This document shows positions 37,657-46,086 of a DNA stretch of 64,000 nucleotides, piece by piece. Positions within the stretch are counted from its first letter, which is position 1, and each line of letters starts with the position of its first letter. Source of the stretch: Elusimicrobiota bacterium (GTDB lineage Bacteria; Elusimicrobiota; Elusimicrobia; UBA1565; UBA9628); NCBI GenBank assembly GCA_016212855.1, contig JACRDP010000002.1:1-64000 (forward strand), read 5' to 3'. A program made the translations under genes and the position numbers. Under the pieces are notes generated by a model that worked only from the letters and a program-made list of their open reading frames with translations, was not told where the DNA came from and did not search any database.

Positions 37657-39402
37657 ATGAACTTCGAATTCAATCTGCCGGACATCGGTGAAGGACTCGT
37701 CGAAGGCGAGATAGTGAAGTGGTTCGTGAAGGTGGGCGACGTCGTCGCCGAGCACCAACCGCTCGCCGCCGTGCTGACCGACAAGGCCGAGGTGGAGATC
37801 CCGTCACCCAAAGCGGGAAAGATCGTGAAGCTGTTCGGTAAACCCGGCGAGAAGATCAAGGTGCACGGCCCGCTCGCGACGATCGAGGTCGCCGGCGGCT
37901 CGTCGGCGGCCGCGCCCGCCAAGGCGGCTAAGTCCGAATCAGCCGCGCCGAAGGCTCCTCCGGCCAAGTCCGCGACCGCTGTCGCCGAGCGCCCCGCCCC
38001 TTCCGCCGGAGGCTACGTCTTCAAACTCCCCGACATCGGCGAAGGCCTCGCCGAAGGCGAATTAGTGAAGTGGTATGTGAAGGAAGGGGAGAAGGTGACG
38101 GAGCATCAGCCGATCGCGGCCGTATTGACGGATAAGGCCGAGGTGGAAATCCCGTCGCCGAAATCGGGCGTCATTGCGAAGCTTCACGCGAAACCCGGTC
38201 AAAAGGTCGCCGTTCACGGTCCGTTGGTTACATTTTCCGGCGTAGCCGGAGCTCCTTCAAAGGATTCCCAATCCGTTGCCGTTCACGCCGAAGGCGAAAA
38301 GGCCGGCGCGGCGCAAGCCGCGCCCCGGCCGTCGCGAGCGTCCACCGAAGTTTTGGCCACTCCTATGGTCCGGAAGATGGCGAAGGACCGCGGCATCGAT
38401 ATCGGCACCATCCCGGGAACGGGCCCCGACGGCCGAGTGCTGGAGAAGGACCTCGCCACAAGAGGCTCCGCCGCCGCGCCTTCGCGCGGCTCCTTCAATA
38501 ATTCCGGCGCCAACGCGACCTCAGCCGTCAAAACTCTGGCCGACCAGCTCGGCGTGAACCTCGCGTCGATTTCGGGCACCGGCCCCGGCGGGCGCATCTC
38601 AGAGACGGACGTCCGCGCCGTCGCTCCCAAGGCCGCTCCCGCCGCCGCGGCTCCCGCGGCCGCCGCGTCTTACGCCTCCGGCTACCCGCCCGTCGCGATC
38701 GCCCGCCAGAACGGCGACACCACGCTGCCGTTCACCGGCATCCGCCGCAAGATCGCCGAGAAGATGCAGCAAAGCCGCCGCACCGTCGCGCACGTCACGC
38801 ACGTGGACGAATGCGACATGACGGCGGTGCTCGCCCTGCGCGAGAAGCTCAAGCCCCAAGCGGCCAAGAAGGGGATCAAACTCACCTTCCTGCCCTTCAT
38901 CATCCGCGCGCTGTCCAAGGCCCTCGCCGAGTTCCCGGCCTTCAACTCGTCGCTCGACGAGGTCGCCGGGGAGATCGTCATCAAGCGCCGCCACAACGTC
39001 GGCATCGCCGTGGCCGCGCCGCAGGGCCTCGTCGTGCCGAACGTCAAGAACGCGCAGGACAAGGACATCTGGGCGCTCGCGACCGAAGTCTCGGCCTTGG
39101 CCGAGAAGGTGCGCGCCAAGACGATCGAGGTCGCGGCCCTCCAGGACGGCACCGTGACGATCACGAATATCGGGCCGATCGGCGGGTTGTTCGCCACGCC
39201 CATCGTCAATCACCCCGAGGTCGCGATCCTCGGACTGATGAAGCTCGCCAAGCGCCCCGTCGTGCGCGACGGGAAGGTCGTCGTGCGCGACTTGATGAAC
39301 CTGTGCTTGTCGTTCGATCACCGCGTCGTGGACGGCGCGGACGCGGCGAGCTTCACGAACACGATCATCAAGCATCTCGAAAATCCGCAAACTTTGATTT
39401 AG
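37657..39402 (+). CDS. pdhC: 2-oxoacid dehydrogenase E2 (dihydrolipoyl acyltransferase), two lipoyl and two binding domains
   Basis: 581 aa from the ATG at 37657 (GAGAGG upstream). Lipoyl domain 1 (about 1-77, Lys43 in TDKAEVEIP), Ala/Pro linker, lipoyl domain 2 (about 124-200, Lys160). Two consecutive peripheral-subunit-binding-like domains follow: about 234-270 (TPMVRKMAKDRGIDI...GTGPDGRV) and about 289-325 (AVKTLADQLGVNL...GTGPGGRI). The catalytic domain (about 350-581) has H555 and D559 in DHRVVDGADA. E2 proteins normally have one binding domain. It forms the core of the complex; lpdA follows 7 nt later. Confidence 0.95.
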   Translation: MNFEFNLPDIGEGLVEGEIVKWFVKVGDVVAEHQPLAAVLTDKAEVEIPSPKAGKIVKLFGKPGEKIKVHGPLATIEVAGGSSAAAPAKAAKSESAAPKAPPAKSATAVAERPAPSAGGYVFKLPDIGEGLAEGELVKWYVKEGEKVTEHQPIAAVLTDKAEVEIPSPKSGVIAKLHAKPGQKVAVHGPLVTFSGVAGAPSKDSQSVAVHAEGEKAGAAQAAPRPSRASTEVLATPMVRKMAKDRGIDIGTIPGTGPDGRVLEKDLATRGSAAAPSRGSFNNSGANATSAVKTLADQLGVNLASISGTGPGGRISETDVRAVAPKAAPAAAAPAAAASYASGYPPVAIARQNGDTTLPFTGIRRKIAEKMQQSRRTVAHVTHVDECDMTAVLALREKLKPQAAKKGIKLTFLPFIIRALSKALAEFPAFNSSLDEVAGEIVIKRRHNVGIAVAAPQGLVVPNVKNAQDKDIWALATEVSALAEKVRAKTIEVAALQDGTVTITNIGPIGGLFATPIVNHPEVAILGLMKLAKRPVVRDGKVVVRDLMNLCLSFDHRVVDGADAASFTNTIIKHLENPQTLI

Positions 39403-39409
39403 AGGGAAC

Positions 39410-40834
39410 ATGGCTATCCAAACGGACGTTTTCATCGTCGGCGGCGGCCCCGGCGGCTACGTCGCCGCCATCAAGGCCGGACAATTGGGAAAGAAAGTTC
39501 TGGTGGTGGATCGCGACAAGCTCGGCGGCGAGTGCCTGAACTACGGCTGCATTCCCTCGAAGGCGCTGATCGCCGCCGCGGGCCACGCCTATAAATCGAA
39601 GAAGGCCAAGGAGGCCGGCTTCGACGACCCGAAGCACCAGCTCGACTGGACCAAGGTCGTCGCCTGGAAGGACCAGATGATCGGCGGCTTCGTGAAGAAC
39701 ATCGGCGTGCTCGTCAAAGGCAACAAGGGCGAACACATCCAAGGCTCGGCGGTGTTCACGACCCGCAACTCCGCGGTCGTCACGCAAGCCGACGGGTCGA
39801 CCGAGACCGTGGAGTTCAAACACGCGATCATCGCGACCGGCTCCGAGATCGTCTCCTTGCCCGGCTTCGCCATCGACGGCAAGGATATCCTGGGTTCTAA
39901 AGAGGCGTTGGACGAGAAAAAGCCCCCGGAGGGCCTCGTCGTGGTCGGCGGCGGCGTGATCGGCCTCGAGATCGGCACCTTCTTCGCCAAGCTCGGCACG
40001 AAGGTCACGGTCGTCGAGTTCACCGACTCGCTGCTGCCCGTCATCGAGAAGGACATGGTCATGCCCGTCTCGCGCAACCTGACCAAGCTCGGCGTCGACG
40101 TGATGCTGCAGTCGAAGGCCAAGTCCTGGTCCAAGAAAGGGAAGCGCCTCGAGGTCATCGCCGAGACGCCGGACGGAGATAAGAAGATCGCCTGTGACAA
40201 AATCCTGATGGCCGTCGGGCGCAAGCCGCGCTCATCCGGTCTCGGCCTGGACAAGATCGGCGTCGAACTCGACAAGCGCGGGCATATCGTCGTGGACACC
40301 GAGAACCTGTCTTCCCTCGACAACATCTACGCGATCGGCGACGTCGTCGGCCAGCCGTATCTCGCCCACAAGGCGAGCCGCGAAGGCATTTTGGCCGCGC
40401 AGTCGATCGCGGGCGAGCCGCTCGAGGCGAGGGGCCAGGTGCCCTGGGCCGTCTTCACCGATCCCGAGATCTCCTGGGTCGGCATGACCGACGCCGAGGC
40501 GAAGGCCTCGGGCTACACGACGATCGTCGGCAAGTTCCCGTTCGCGGCGTCCGGCCGCGCGATGGCCGTGCGCGAGACCGACGGCTTCTGCAAGGTCGTC
40601 GCGGACAAGAAGACGCACAAAATACTCGGCGCCGGCTTCGTCGGCACGAACGCGTCGGACCTGATCGGCGAGGCGTGCCTCGCGGTCTCCGTCGGCGTGA
40701 CGCTCGAGCAGGTCGCGCAGACGATCCATCCGCACCCGACGTTGACCGAGACCTTCGCCGAGGCCTGCGAGGGCGCGCTGGGCCATCCCGTGCACCTGCT
40801 CCAGATTAAGCGCGAGGCGCCGGTCTTCAGCTGA
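39410..40834 (+). CDS. lpdA: Dihydrolipoyl dehydrogenase (E3)
   Basis: 474 aa. FAD motif IVGGGPGGYVAAI, redox disulfide Cys42/Cys47 in GGECLNYGCIPSKAL, NAD motif VVVGGGVIGLEIG, FAD site IYAIGDVVGQPYLAHKAS and the C-terminal catalytic HPHPTLTE. It reoxidises dihydrolipoyl-E2 and passes electrons to NAD+. AGAGGG lies just before the ATG. Full length, with lipB 4 nt downstream. Confidence 0.97.
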   Translation: MAIQTDVFIVGGGPGGYVAAIKAGQLGKKVLVVDRDKLGGECLNYGCIPSKALIAAAGHAYKSKKAKEAGFDDPKHQLDWTKVVAWKDQMIGGFVKNIGVLVKGNKGEHIQGSAVFTTRNSAVVTQADGSTETVEFKHAIIATGSEIVSLPGFAIDGKDILGSKEALDEKKPPEGLVVVGGGVIGLEIGTFFAKLGTKVTVVEFTDSLLPVIEKDMVMPVSRNLTKLGVDVMLQSKAKSWSKKGKRLEVIAETPDGDKKIACDKILMAVGRKPRSSGLGLDKIGVELDKRGHIVVDTENLSSLDNIYAIGDVVGQPYLAHKASREGILAAQSIAGEPLEARGQVPWAVFTDPEISWVGMTDAEAKASGYTTIVGKFPFAASGRAMAVRETDGFCKVVADKKTHKILGAGFVGTNASDLIGEACLAVSVGVTLEQVAQTIHPHPTLTETFAEACEGALGHPVHLLQIKREAPVFS

Positions 40835-40838
40835 ACCG

Positions 40839-41462
40839 ATGCTCGTCCGCGACCTCGGCCTCAAGGAGTACGAAGAGGTCTGGAAGCTCCAGCGCAAGCT
40901 CGTGTTCGAACGCGCCGAAGACAAAATTCCGGACACGGTGCTTCTGTGCCAGCACCCGCCCGTCTACACGATCGGGCGGTCGTCCAAGCAGGCGGCGCCT
41001 GAGGCCCTGCCCTATCCCGTCCACAAGATCGAGCGGGGAGGAGACCTCACCTGGCACGGCCCGGGACAACTCGTGGGCTACCCGATCTTCGATCTGCGCG
41101 GGTTGGGGCTTAAGCCGCGCTCGTACCTGTCCGCGCTGGAGGCGGTGCTGACCGAAGCGATCGCGCCGTTCGGCGTGAAGGCGACAACCGTGAAGGGCTT
41201 CACCGGCCTATGGGTCGGCAAGAAAAAGCTCGCGTCCATCGGAGTGGCCGTCAAAGGCGGGATCGCCTACCATGGTTTCGCGCTCAACATGAACAACACG
41301 CTCGCCCCGTTCCGTCTCATCCACCCGTGCAAGCTCGAGTCGGACACGATGACCACGATGGCCAAGGTCCTCGGCGCGCACGTGGACGAACACGCTCTGA
41401 CCAAGGCCGTCGGCCAGGCCATGCTGCATTACTTCGCCCGTCTGTCTCCCTTGGAGGGATAA
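40839..41462 (+). CDS. lipB: Lipoyl(octanoyl) transferase
   Basis: 207 aa. Signature RGGDLTWHGPGQLVGYPI, catalytic Lys130 in KKLASIG and acyl-accepting Cys164 in IHPCKL, followed by the LESDTMTTMAK region. It moves octanoate from ACP to the E2 lipoyl lysines, after which LipA adds sulfur. Its stop overlaps the next ATG by one base (TAATG). Confidence 0.96.
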   Translation: MLVRDLGLKEYEEVWKLQRKLVFERAEDKIPDTVLLCQHPPVYTIGRSSKQAAPEALPYPVHKIERGGDLTWHGPGQLVGYPIFDLRGLGLKPRSYLSALEAVLTEAIAPFGVKATTVKGFTGLWVGKKKLASIGVAVKGGIAYHGFALNMNNTLAPFRLIHPCKLESDTMTTMAKVLGAHVDEHALTKAVGQAMLHYFARLSPLEG

Positions 41463-42643
41463 TGAACCGCCTTCTGCTCGCGCTCCCGCTGCTGGCCGCA
41501 TCCGCCCGCGCGGAGTTCTCGGTGCCCGGCTTCGAACTCGTTTATTCCTATCCGGTCGAGACGACCCTGGCCGAGAACGACCTGAGCCTGGCGCAGGACG
41601 TGTGGCCTAAGATGTTCGACGCTGCGAAGACGTCGATCGACGTCGAACAGTTCTACATCACGCCCTCGACCGGCGAGCCGCTCGAGGCCTCGCTGAAGTC
41701 GCTGGAACGAGCCGCCAAGCGCGGCGTCAAGATCCGATTCATTTTGGAGAAAAAGTTCGAGAAGAACTCGCTCGACGGCATCGCGCGGCTCAAAGCCATC
41801 CCCGGCCTCGACCTGCGCATCCTCGAATGGTCCAAGATCAACGGCGACGGCATCATCCACGCGAAGTTCTTCATCGTCGACGGCGCTCAGGCCTACGTGG
41901 GCTCCCAGAACTTCGACTGGCGCGCGCTCAAGCACATCCACGAGACCGGACTGCGCGTCAGCGACCCCGTCATCGCCAAGAACGTCCAGCGCGTGTTCGA
42001 TCACGACTGGGCGCTGACCGAGGACCCGGGCAACCTCAAGCTCGACGAGCAGCGCGACCCGACCTTCGAGCGCGGAGGCCGCGCCTATCTCGTGGCGAGC
42101 CCGTGGCGCCGCAACCCGTCGGGCGTGGGGGACTCGCAATCGGAACTCGTGACCTTGATCAGCGAGGCGACCTCGACCGTCTCCATCCAGCTGCTCGACT
42201 ACAACCCCACGACCTTCGGCCGCCCCAAGCGCTGGTACGGCCCCATCGACTCCGCCCTTCGCGACGCCGCAGTGCGCGGCGTGAAAGTCAGGCTGCTCGT
42301 CTCTCATTGGAACACGGATGAGCCGGCGATCAGCCACCTCAAGAGTCTGTCCTTGGTGCCGGGCGTCGAGGTCCGGATCATCACCGTGCCGGAGGCCAAG
42401 CAGGGGACGATTCCCTTCGCCCGCACCGCGCACTCCAAATATATGACCGCCGACGGCATGGTCGCCTGGGTCGGGACCAGCAACTGGGCGGGGGGCTACC
42501 TCGACCAGAGCCGCAACCTCGAGCTCGTGGTCAAGGACGCGGCCCTGGCCGCCCGCCTGGCCGCGATGCACGAGCATCTGTGGACCTCGGCCTACTCGGC
42601 CCCGCTCGAGGTACTTAAGGCCTATTCCAAGCCGCGGCGCTAA
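41462..42643 (+). CDS. Secreted phospholipase D-family protein
   Basis: 393 aa with a Sec signal (LLLALPLLAASARA, cleavage before EFSVPG). Two complete HKD motifs: His133/Lys135/Asp140 in HAKFFIVD...GSQNFDWRA, and His324/Lys326/Asp331 in HSKYMTADG...GTSNWAGGY. The layout is like PLD3/PLD4 and poxvirus K4-type proteins. It probably acts outside the cytoplasm on phosphodiesters (lipid or nucleic acid); substrate unknown. GGAGGG precedes the ATG. Its position at the end of the lipoylation operon has no obvious metabolic reason. Confidence 0.92.
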   Translation: MNRLLLALPLLAASARAEFSVPGFELVYSYPVETTLAENDLSLAQDVWPKMFDAAKTSIDVEQFYITPSTGEPLEASLKSLERAAKRGVKIRFILEKKFEKNSLDGIARLKAIPGLDLRILEWSKINGDGIIHAKFFIVDGAQAYVGSQNFDWRALKHIHETGLRVSDPVIAKNVQRVFDHDWALTEDPGNLKLDEQRDPTFERGGRAYLVASPWRRNPSGVGDSQSELVTLISEATSTVSIQLLDYNPTTFGRPKRWYGPIDSALRDAAVRGVKVRLLVSHWNTDEPAISHLKSLSLVPGVEVRIITVPEAKQGTIPFARTAHSKYMTADGMVAWVGTSNWAGGYLDQSRNLELVVKDAALAARLAAMHEHLWTSAYSAPLEVLKAYSKPRR

Positions 42644-42648
42644 GCCGC

Positions 42649-42654
42649 TACAAT
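42649..42654 (+). promoter_or_regulatory. -10 box of the GlpT-like transporter, leaderless
   Basis: TACAAT in GCTACAAT context, 7 nt before the ATG at 42662. No strong -35. Confidence 0.5.
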
Positions 42655-42661
42655 ACCCTCT

Positions 42662-43990
42662 ATGAGCTCCTCCTCGTCTTCCCACGGTCCCGCCCCCGTC
42701 CATTCCTCCGATTACCGGCGCCGCCGGTTCATGAACTGGTTCCCGCTCGGCCTGACTTACGCGACCTTCTACATGGGCCGCTACAACCTCAACGTGGCCT
42801 CGACGGAGATCATGTCCCGCTTCGCGCTGAGCAAGGCTCAGTTCGGCACGATCGCGACCGCCGGCTTCTGGACCTACGCGCTCGCCGTCATGTTCAACGG
42901 CCCGCTCACCGACCGCTTCGGCGGGCGCCGCGCGATATTGATCGCCGCGGCCGGCACGGCGGCGATGAACCTGATCATCGGCCTGCTCTTCCTCAACGGC
43001 TGGCAGACGAAGATCGTCGTCGGCATGTCCTTGCTGTACGCCGTCAACCAGTACTTCCAGTCCTTCGGCGCCCTCTCCGTCGTCAAAGTCAATTCCACCT
43101 GGTTTCACGTGCGCGAGCGAGGCGTGTTCGGCGGCATTTTCGGCATTATGATCAGCTCCGGCTACTTCCTCGCGATGACCGTCGGCGGCTGGATCCTGTC
43201 TTACATGAGCTGGTACATGGTGTTCATCATCCCTTCGGCCGCCGTCGCGACGATGTTCGTAGTCGACTATTACATGATCGCCGACACGCCCAAGAAGGCC
43301 GGCCACTCCGACTTCGACACGGGCGACGCCACGAGCCAGCACGCCGACAAGGACAAACCCATCGATCTCGCCTACCTGATCACGCACGTCTTCAAGAATA
43401 AGGTCATCTTGACCTTGACCGCCGCCGAATTCTGCACCGGCTTCGTGCGCCAAGGCCTTCTTCTGTGGTTCGTGCCCTTCCTCAAAGAAGTACACGGCGT
43501 CACGCACGGGTCGTCCCTGTTCTCGGTCGCGACGACCGGCATCACGGTCGGCGGCATCTGCGGCGGACTGATGTGCGGCTTTCTCTCGGACAAGGTGTTC
43601 CAGAGCCGCCGCCCGCCGGTCGCGTTTATATTTTATCTCGGCCAAATCGTGAGCTTGTTCGCTCTCGGCCAAACGAAGGATCCGGCGATCGCCTCGTTCC
43701 TGATCGGTTTTTCGTGCATGTGGATCTTCGGCGTGCACGGCATGCTCTCCGGCACCGCGTCGATGGACTTCGGCGGCACGAAGGCCGCTGCGACCGTCAC
43801 CGGTCTCCTCGACGGCATTCAATACGTCGCCTCGGGGCTGACCGGCATCTTTCTCGGCTCGATCCTGGACAAGCACGGCTGGGGCGTCTGGACCTACATG
43901 ATCATGCCCTTCTGCGCGATCGGCGCGATTCTGATGACCACGCTGTGGAACGCCACGCCCAAGAACACGAAGGTCGTCGTCAAGGCGTGA
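42662..43990 (+). CDS. MFS organophosphate antiporter, GlpT/UhpT-like
   Basis: 442 aa with 12 predicted spans. The N-terminus is a Ser-rich stretch, then the family signature WFPLGLTYATFYMGRYNLNV, then GPLTDRFGGRRAI in the loop 2-3 position. Members swap inorganic phosphate for glycerol-3-phosphate or hexose-phosphate across the inner membrane. A glycerol kinase at 60038 is compatible with glycerol-3-phosphate, but the substrate is not proven. The stop overlaps the HAD gene (GTGA), which might dephosphorylate the imported compound. Confidence 0.9.
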   Translation: MSSSSSSHGPAPVHSSDYRRRRFMNWFPLGLTYATFYMGRYNLNVASTEIMSRFALSKAQFGTIATAGFWTYALAVMFNGPLTDRFGGRRAILIAAAGTAAMNLIIGLLFLNGWQTKIVVGMSLLYAVNQYFQSFGALSVVKVNSTWFHVRERGVFGGIFGIMISSGYFLAMTVGGWILSYMSWYMVFIIPSAAVATMFVVDYYMIADTPKKAGHSDFDTGDATSQHADKDKPIDLAYLITHVFKNKVILTLTAAEFCTGFVRQGLLLWFVPFLKEVHGVTHGSSLFSVATTGITVGGICGGLMCGFLSDKVFQSRRPPVAFIFYLGQIVSLFALGQTKDPAIASFLIGFSCMWIFGVHGMLSGTASMDFGGTKAAATVTGLLDGIQYVASGLTGIFLGSILDKHGWGVWTYMIMPFCAIGAILMTTLWNATPKNTKVVVKA

Positions 43991-44691
43991 CGCAGAAGGC
44001 CCTGCTCGACGCGCTTCTCGACGACGTATCCGCCCATCCGGGCGCGATCGTCGTCTTCGACCTCGACGACACGTTGTTCTCGACGGCCGATCGACACCTG
44101 CGAATTCTGGAGGAATTCGCGGCGGCCATTCAGACGCAGGACGCGCGCGCCGCCGGCGTCCTGCGCGGCATATCCCGCGAGCAACTGATGTACTCGGTCG
44201 CCGACACCGCGAAAGCCCACGGCCTCGACGAGAAGCTCGCCAAGGATCTGCGCGGCTTCTGGTTCGCGCGCTTTTTCAAGAATCCGTACCTGCTCGAGGA
44301 CTCGATCATCCCCGGCGGCCCCGAGTACGCCGCCGAAGTGATCGCGCGCGGCGGACGCTCGTTCTACATGACCGGCCGCGACGAGGGCATGCGCGAAGGC
44401 ACCGAGGCGTCTCTGCTTCGCCACAAATTCCCCGAGCCCGACGGCAAGAAAGCCGCGCTCGTGCTCAAGCCGCGCTTCGACGAGCCCGACTTCGAGTTCA
44501 AGGTGGAGGCGCTGCGCCGGATCGGCGAGCAGGGGCCGGTCGTCGGCTCTTTCGAGAACGAGCCGAAGCACGTGAATCTGTTCATCGAGCGCTTTCCGAA
44601 GGGCAAACACTTCCTGCTCGACACCAAGCACTCGGGGCGGCCCGTCACGCCGCACTCCGCGACGCTTCACATCAAAGATTTTCGGCGCTGA
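43987..44691 (+). CDS. HAD-superfamily phosphatase
   Basis: 234 aa from the GTG at 43987 overlapping the transporter stop. HAD motif I is FDLDDTLFS (Asp25, Asp27), motif II SFYMTGRDEG, and the motif III/IV area KVEALRRIG...SFENEP. A helical cap lies between motifs I and II. The longer frame upstream is inside the transporter gene. Substrate unknown; the coupling to an organophosphate transporter suggests a sugar- or glycerol-phosphate. Confidence 0.85.
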   Translation: MTQKALLDALLDDVSAHPGAIVVFDLDDTLFSTADRHLRILEEFAAAIQTQDARAAGVLRGISREQLMYSVADTAKAHGLDEKLAKDLRGFWFARFFKNPYLLEDSIIPGGPEYAAEVIARGGRSFYMTGRDEGMREGTEASLLRHKFPEPDGKKAALVLKPRFDEPDFEFKVEALRRIGEQGPVVGSFENEPKHVNLFIERFPKGKHFLLDTKHSGRPVTPHSATLHIKDFRR

Positions 44692-44708
44692 TCTATCTGA
44701 ATAGACAT

Positions 44709-44730
44709 TCACTCGTCCCGGGACGAGTGA
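44709..44730. repeat. 22-bp perfect palindrome between convergent genes
   Basis: Symmetric without any spacer around CCCGGG, arms ending TCACTCG/CGAGTGA. No T tract on either side, so a terminator role is weak; a dimeric protein site is as likely. Confidence 0.7.
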
Positions 44731-44752
44731 TTATCGATAGTAGCGTCGGCGT

Positions 44753-45862
44753 CTACGCTGCGGGCAGGCGCTCCGCGAGAAAACGAAGCGCGTTGCCGCC
44801 CATCGCCGCCGCAATGTCCGCTTCGGCCATGCCGCTCTCGAGCAAAGCCTGCGTGACGAGCGGAATTCCCGTCGCGTCGAACGGCACGGGAACCGCGCCG
44901 TCGAAATCCGAGCCGAGCGCGACGCGGGCGATTCCCGCAGTTTCGGCCACGATGCGGATCGAACGCGCGATCGCCGCCGCGTCGCGGCCTCCGGTCGCGG
45001 TCTTCCAGTAACCCACGCCGGCAAGGCCGCCCTTGGCGGCGAGTTTCTTGAGCTGGGCGTCCGTCAGGTTGCGCGGGTTGTCGCACGCCGAGCAGGCGCC
45101 GGTATGAGAGACAAGCGGCGGCGTCCGGCACTCGGCCAACACGTCGTCGAATAAACGGGGCGAGGAATGCGCCAGGTCGATGATGATCCCGAGGTCCTCC
45201 ATGCGCCGCAGAACGGAGCGGCCGAAGTCCGTGAGGCCGCCCTTGTCTTGACCGGAGGCCGAGCCGCCGAGGTCGTTGTCCTGGAAATGCGTGAGGCCGA
45301 TCATGCGCACGCCGGCGGCGAACAGCACATCGACGTTCTCGACGCGGCCTTCGAGGCACTGGGCGCCCTCGATCGAGAGAAGGGCCGCCGTGGTTCCGGG
45401 CGCTCGCTTCTCGACGTGCGCGGCCAGATCCCCGCGCGTCAGGATCCGCTTCAGACGGCCCTCCGAGCGCGCGCAGGCGTCCTCGAGCGCCCGCGCCTGA
45501 TGCAGGGCCCGCTCGAGACGGCTCGACCACGTCTTGCGCGGCCAGCCGCAGGCGATCGCGAGCGCCGTGATCACGTCGGGGGCGCTCGTCGCGTTCCAAT
45601 GGATGTTGATGCCCAGGGGCGCCTGGGTCACGGTGGAGAACACCTGCAGCGCCACGCCGCCCTCGATGAGCCGGGGGACGTCCACGTGGCCGTAGGAGTT
45701 GCGCTTAAGAAGGTCGCGGCTCCACATCAGCGGGTCGGCGTGGAGATCGATGACGGTCAAGCGCCGATGCAGCGCCGAGGCGGCTTCGCAGGCCGGGTAC
45801 GGTCCCGGCGAGCGGGTCGCGTTGGCCAGGCTTTCGAGAAAGGCCGGCAGCGGTCGCGCCAT
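44753..45862 (-). CDS. Membrane dipeptidase (peptidase M19 family)
   Basis: 369 aa. Zinc-site residues are all present: His41 and Asp43 in DLHADPLMW, Glu164 in SIEGAQ, His231 in DLAHSS and His252 in VSHTG, then the Asp in LGSDFDGA. No signal peptide is visible, so it is probably cytoplasmic, cleaving dipeptides or related amides. Its ATG overlaps the small basic gene's stop by one base. Last gene of the minus-strand operon starting with the aldehyde dehydrogenase. Confidence 0.92.
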   Translation of the reverse strand: MARPLPAFLESLANATRSPGPYPACEAASALHRRLTVIDLHADPLMWSRDLLKRNSYGHVDVPRLIEGGVALQVFSTVTQAPLGINIHWNATSAPDVITALAIACGWPRKTWSSRLERALHQARALEDACARSEGRLKRILTRGDLAAHVEKRAPGTTAALLSIEGAQCLEGRVENVDVLFAAGVRMIGLTHFQDNDLGGSASGQDKGGLTDFGRSVLRRMEDLGIIIDLAHSSPRLFDDVLAECRTPPLVSHTGACSACDNPRNLTDAQLKKLAAKGGLAGVGYWKTATGGRDAAAIARSIRIVAETAGIARVALGSDFDGAVPVPFDATGIPLVTQALLESGMAEADIAAAMGGNALRFLAERLPAA

Positions 45863-46086
45863 CAGCGGCCGAACAGATCCGCGATGAATTTCTTCTTATT
45901 GGGCACGGCGTGGTACGCGGCGACCTTGTCGAGCCTCGCGGCCATCGTAATGTACGTGCCGGCGTCGAAGTAGACGCCGTGCTTGTGCAGGACGCTCATG
46001 ACCCGCGCCTGGTCCTTTTTCAGCAATTCGAACAACGTCGGCAGTCTTTTACGGCCGGCTACGCGGCCGTGCTTTCTTTTCGCCAT
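45862..46086 (-). CDS. Small basic protein, unknown
   Basis: 74 aa, Lys/Arg-rich (MAKRKHGRVAGRKR at the start), predicted helical, no membrane span or Cys. Its start lies within the last 28 bp of the broken 3-hydroxyacyl-CoA dehydrogenase gene and its stop touches the dipeptidase start (TGATG). Overlaps at both ends support a real coupled gene; the composition suggests nucleic-acid binding. No family recognised. Confidence 0.6.
   Translation of the reverse strand: MAKRKHGRVAGRKRLPTLFELLKKDQARVMSVLHKHGVYFDAGTYITMAARLDKVAAYHAVPNKKKFIADLFGR

Noticed and set aside
41429-43876. Minus-strand open frame of over 800 codons across the phospholipase and transporter genes
   Set aside because: It crosses two well-defined genes in antisense and has shadow composition only.
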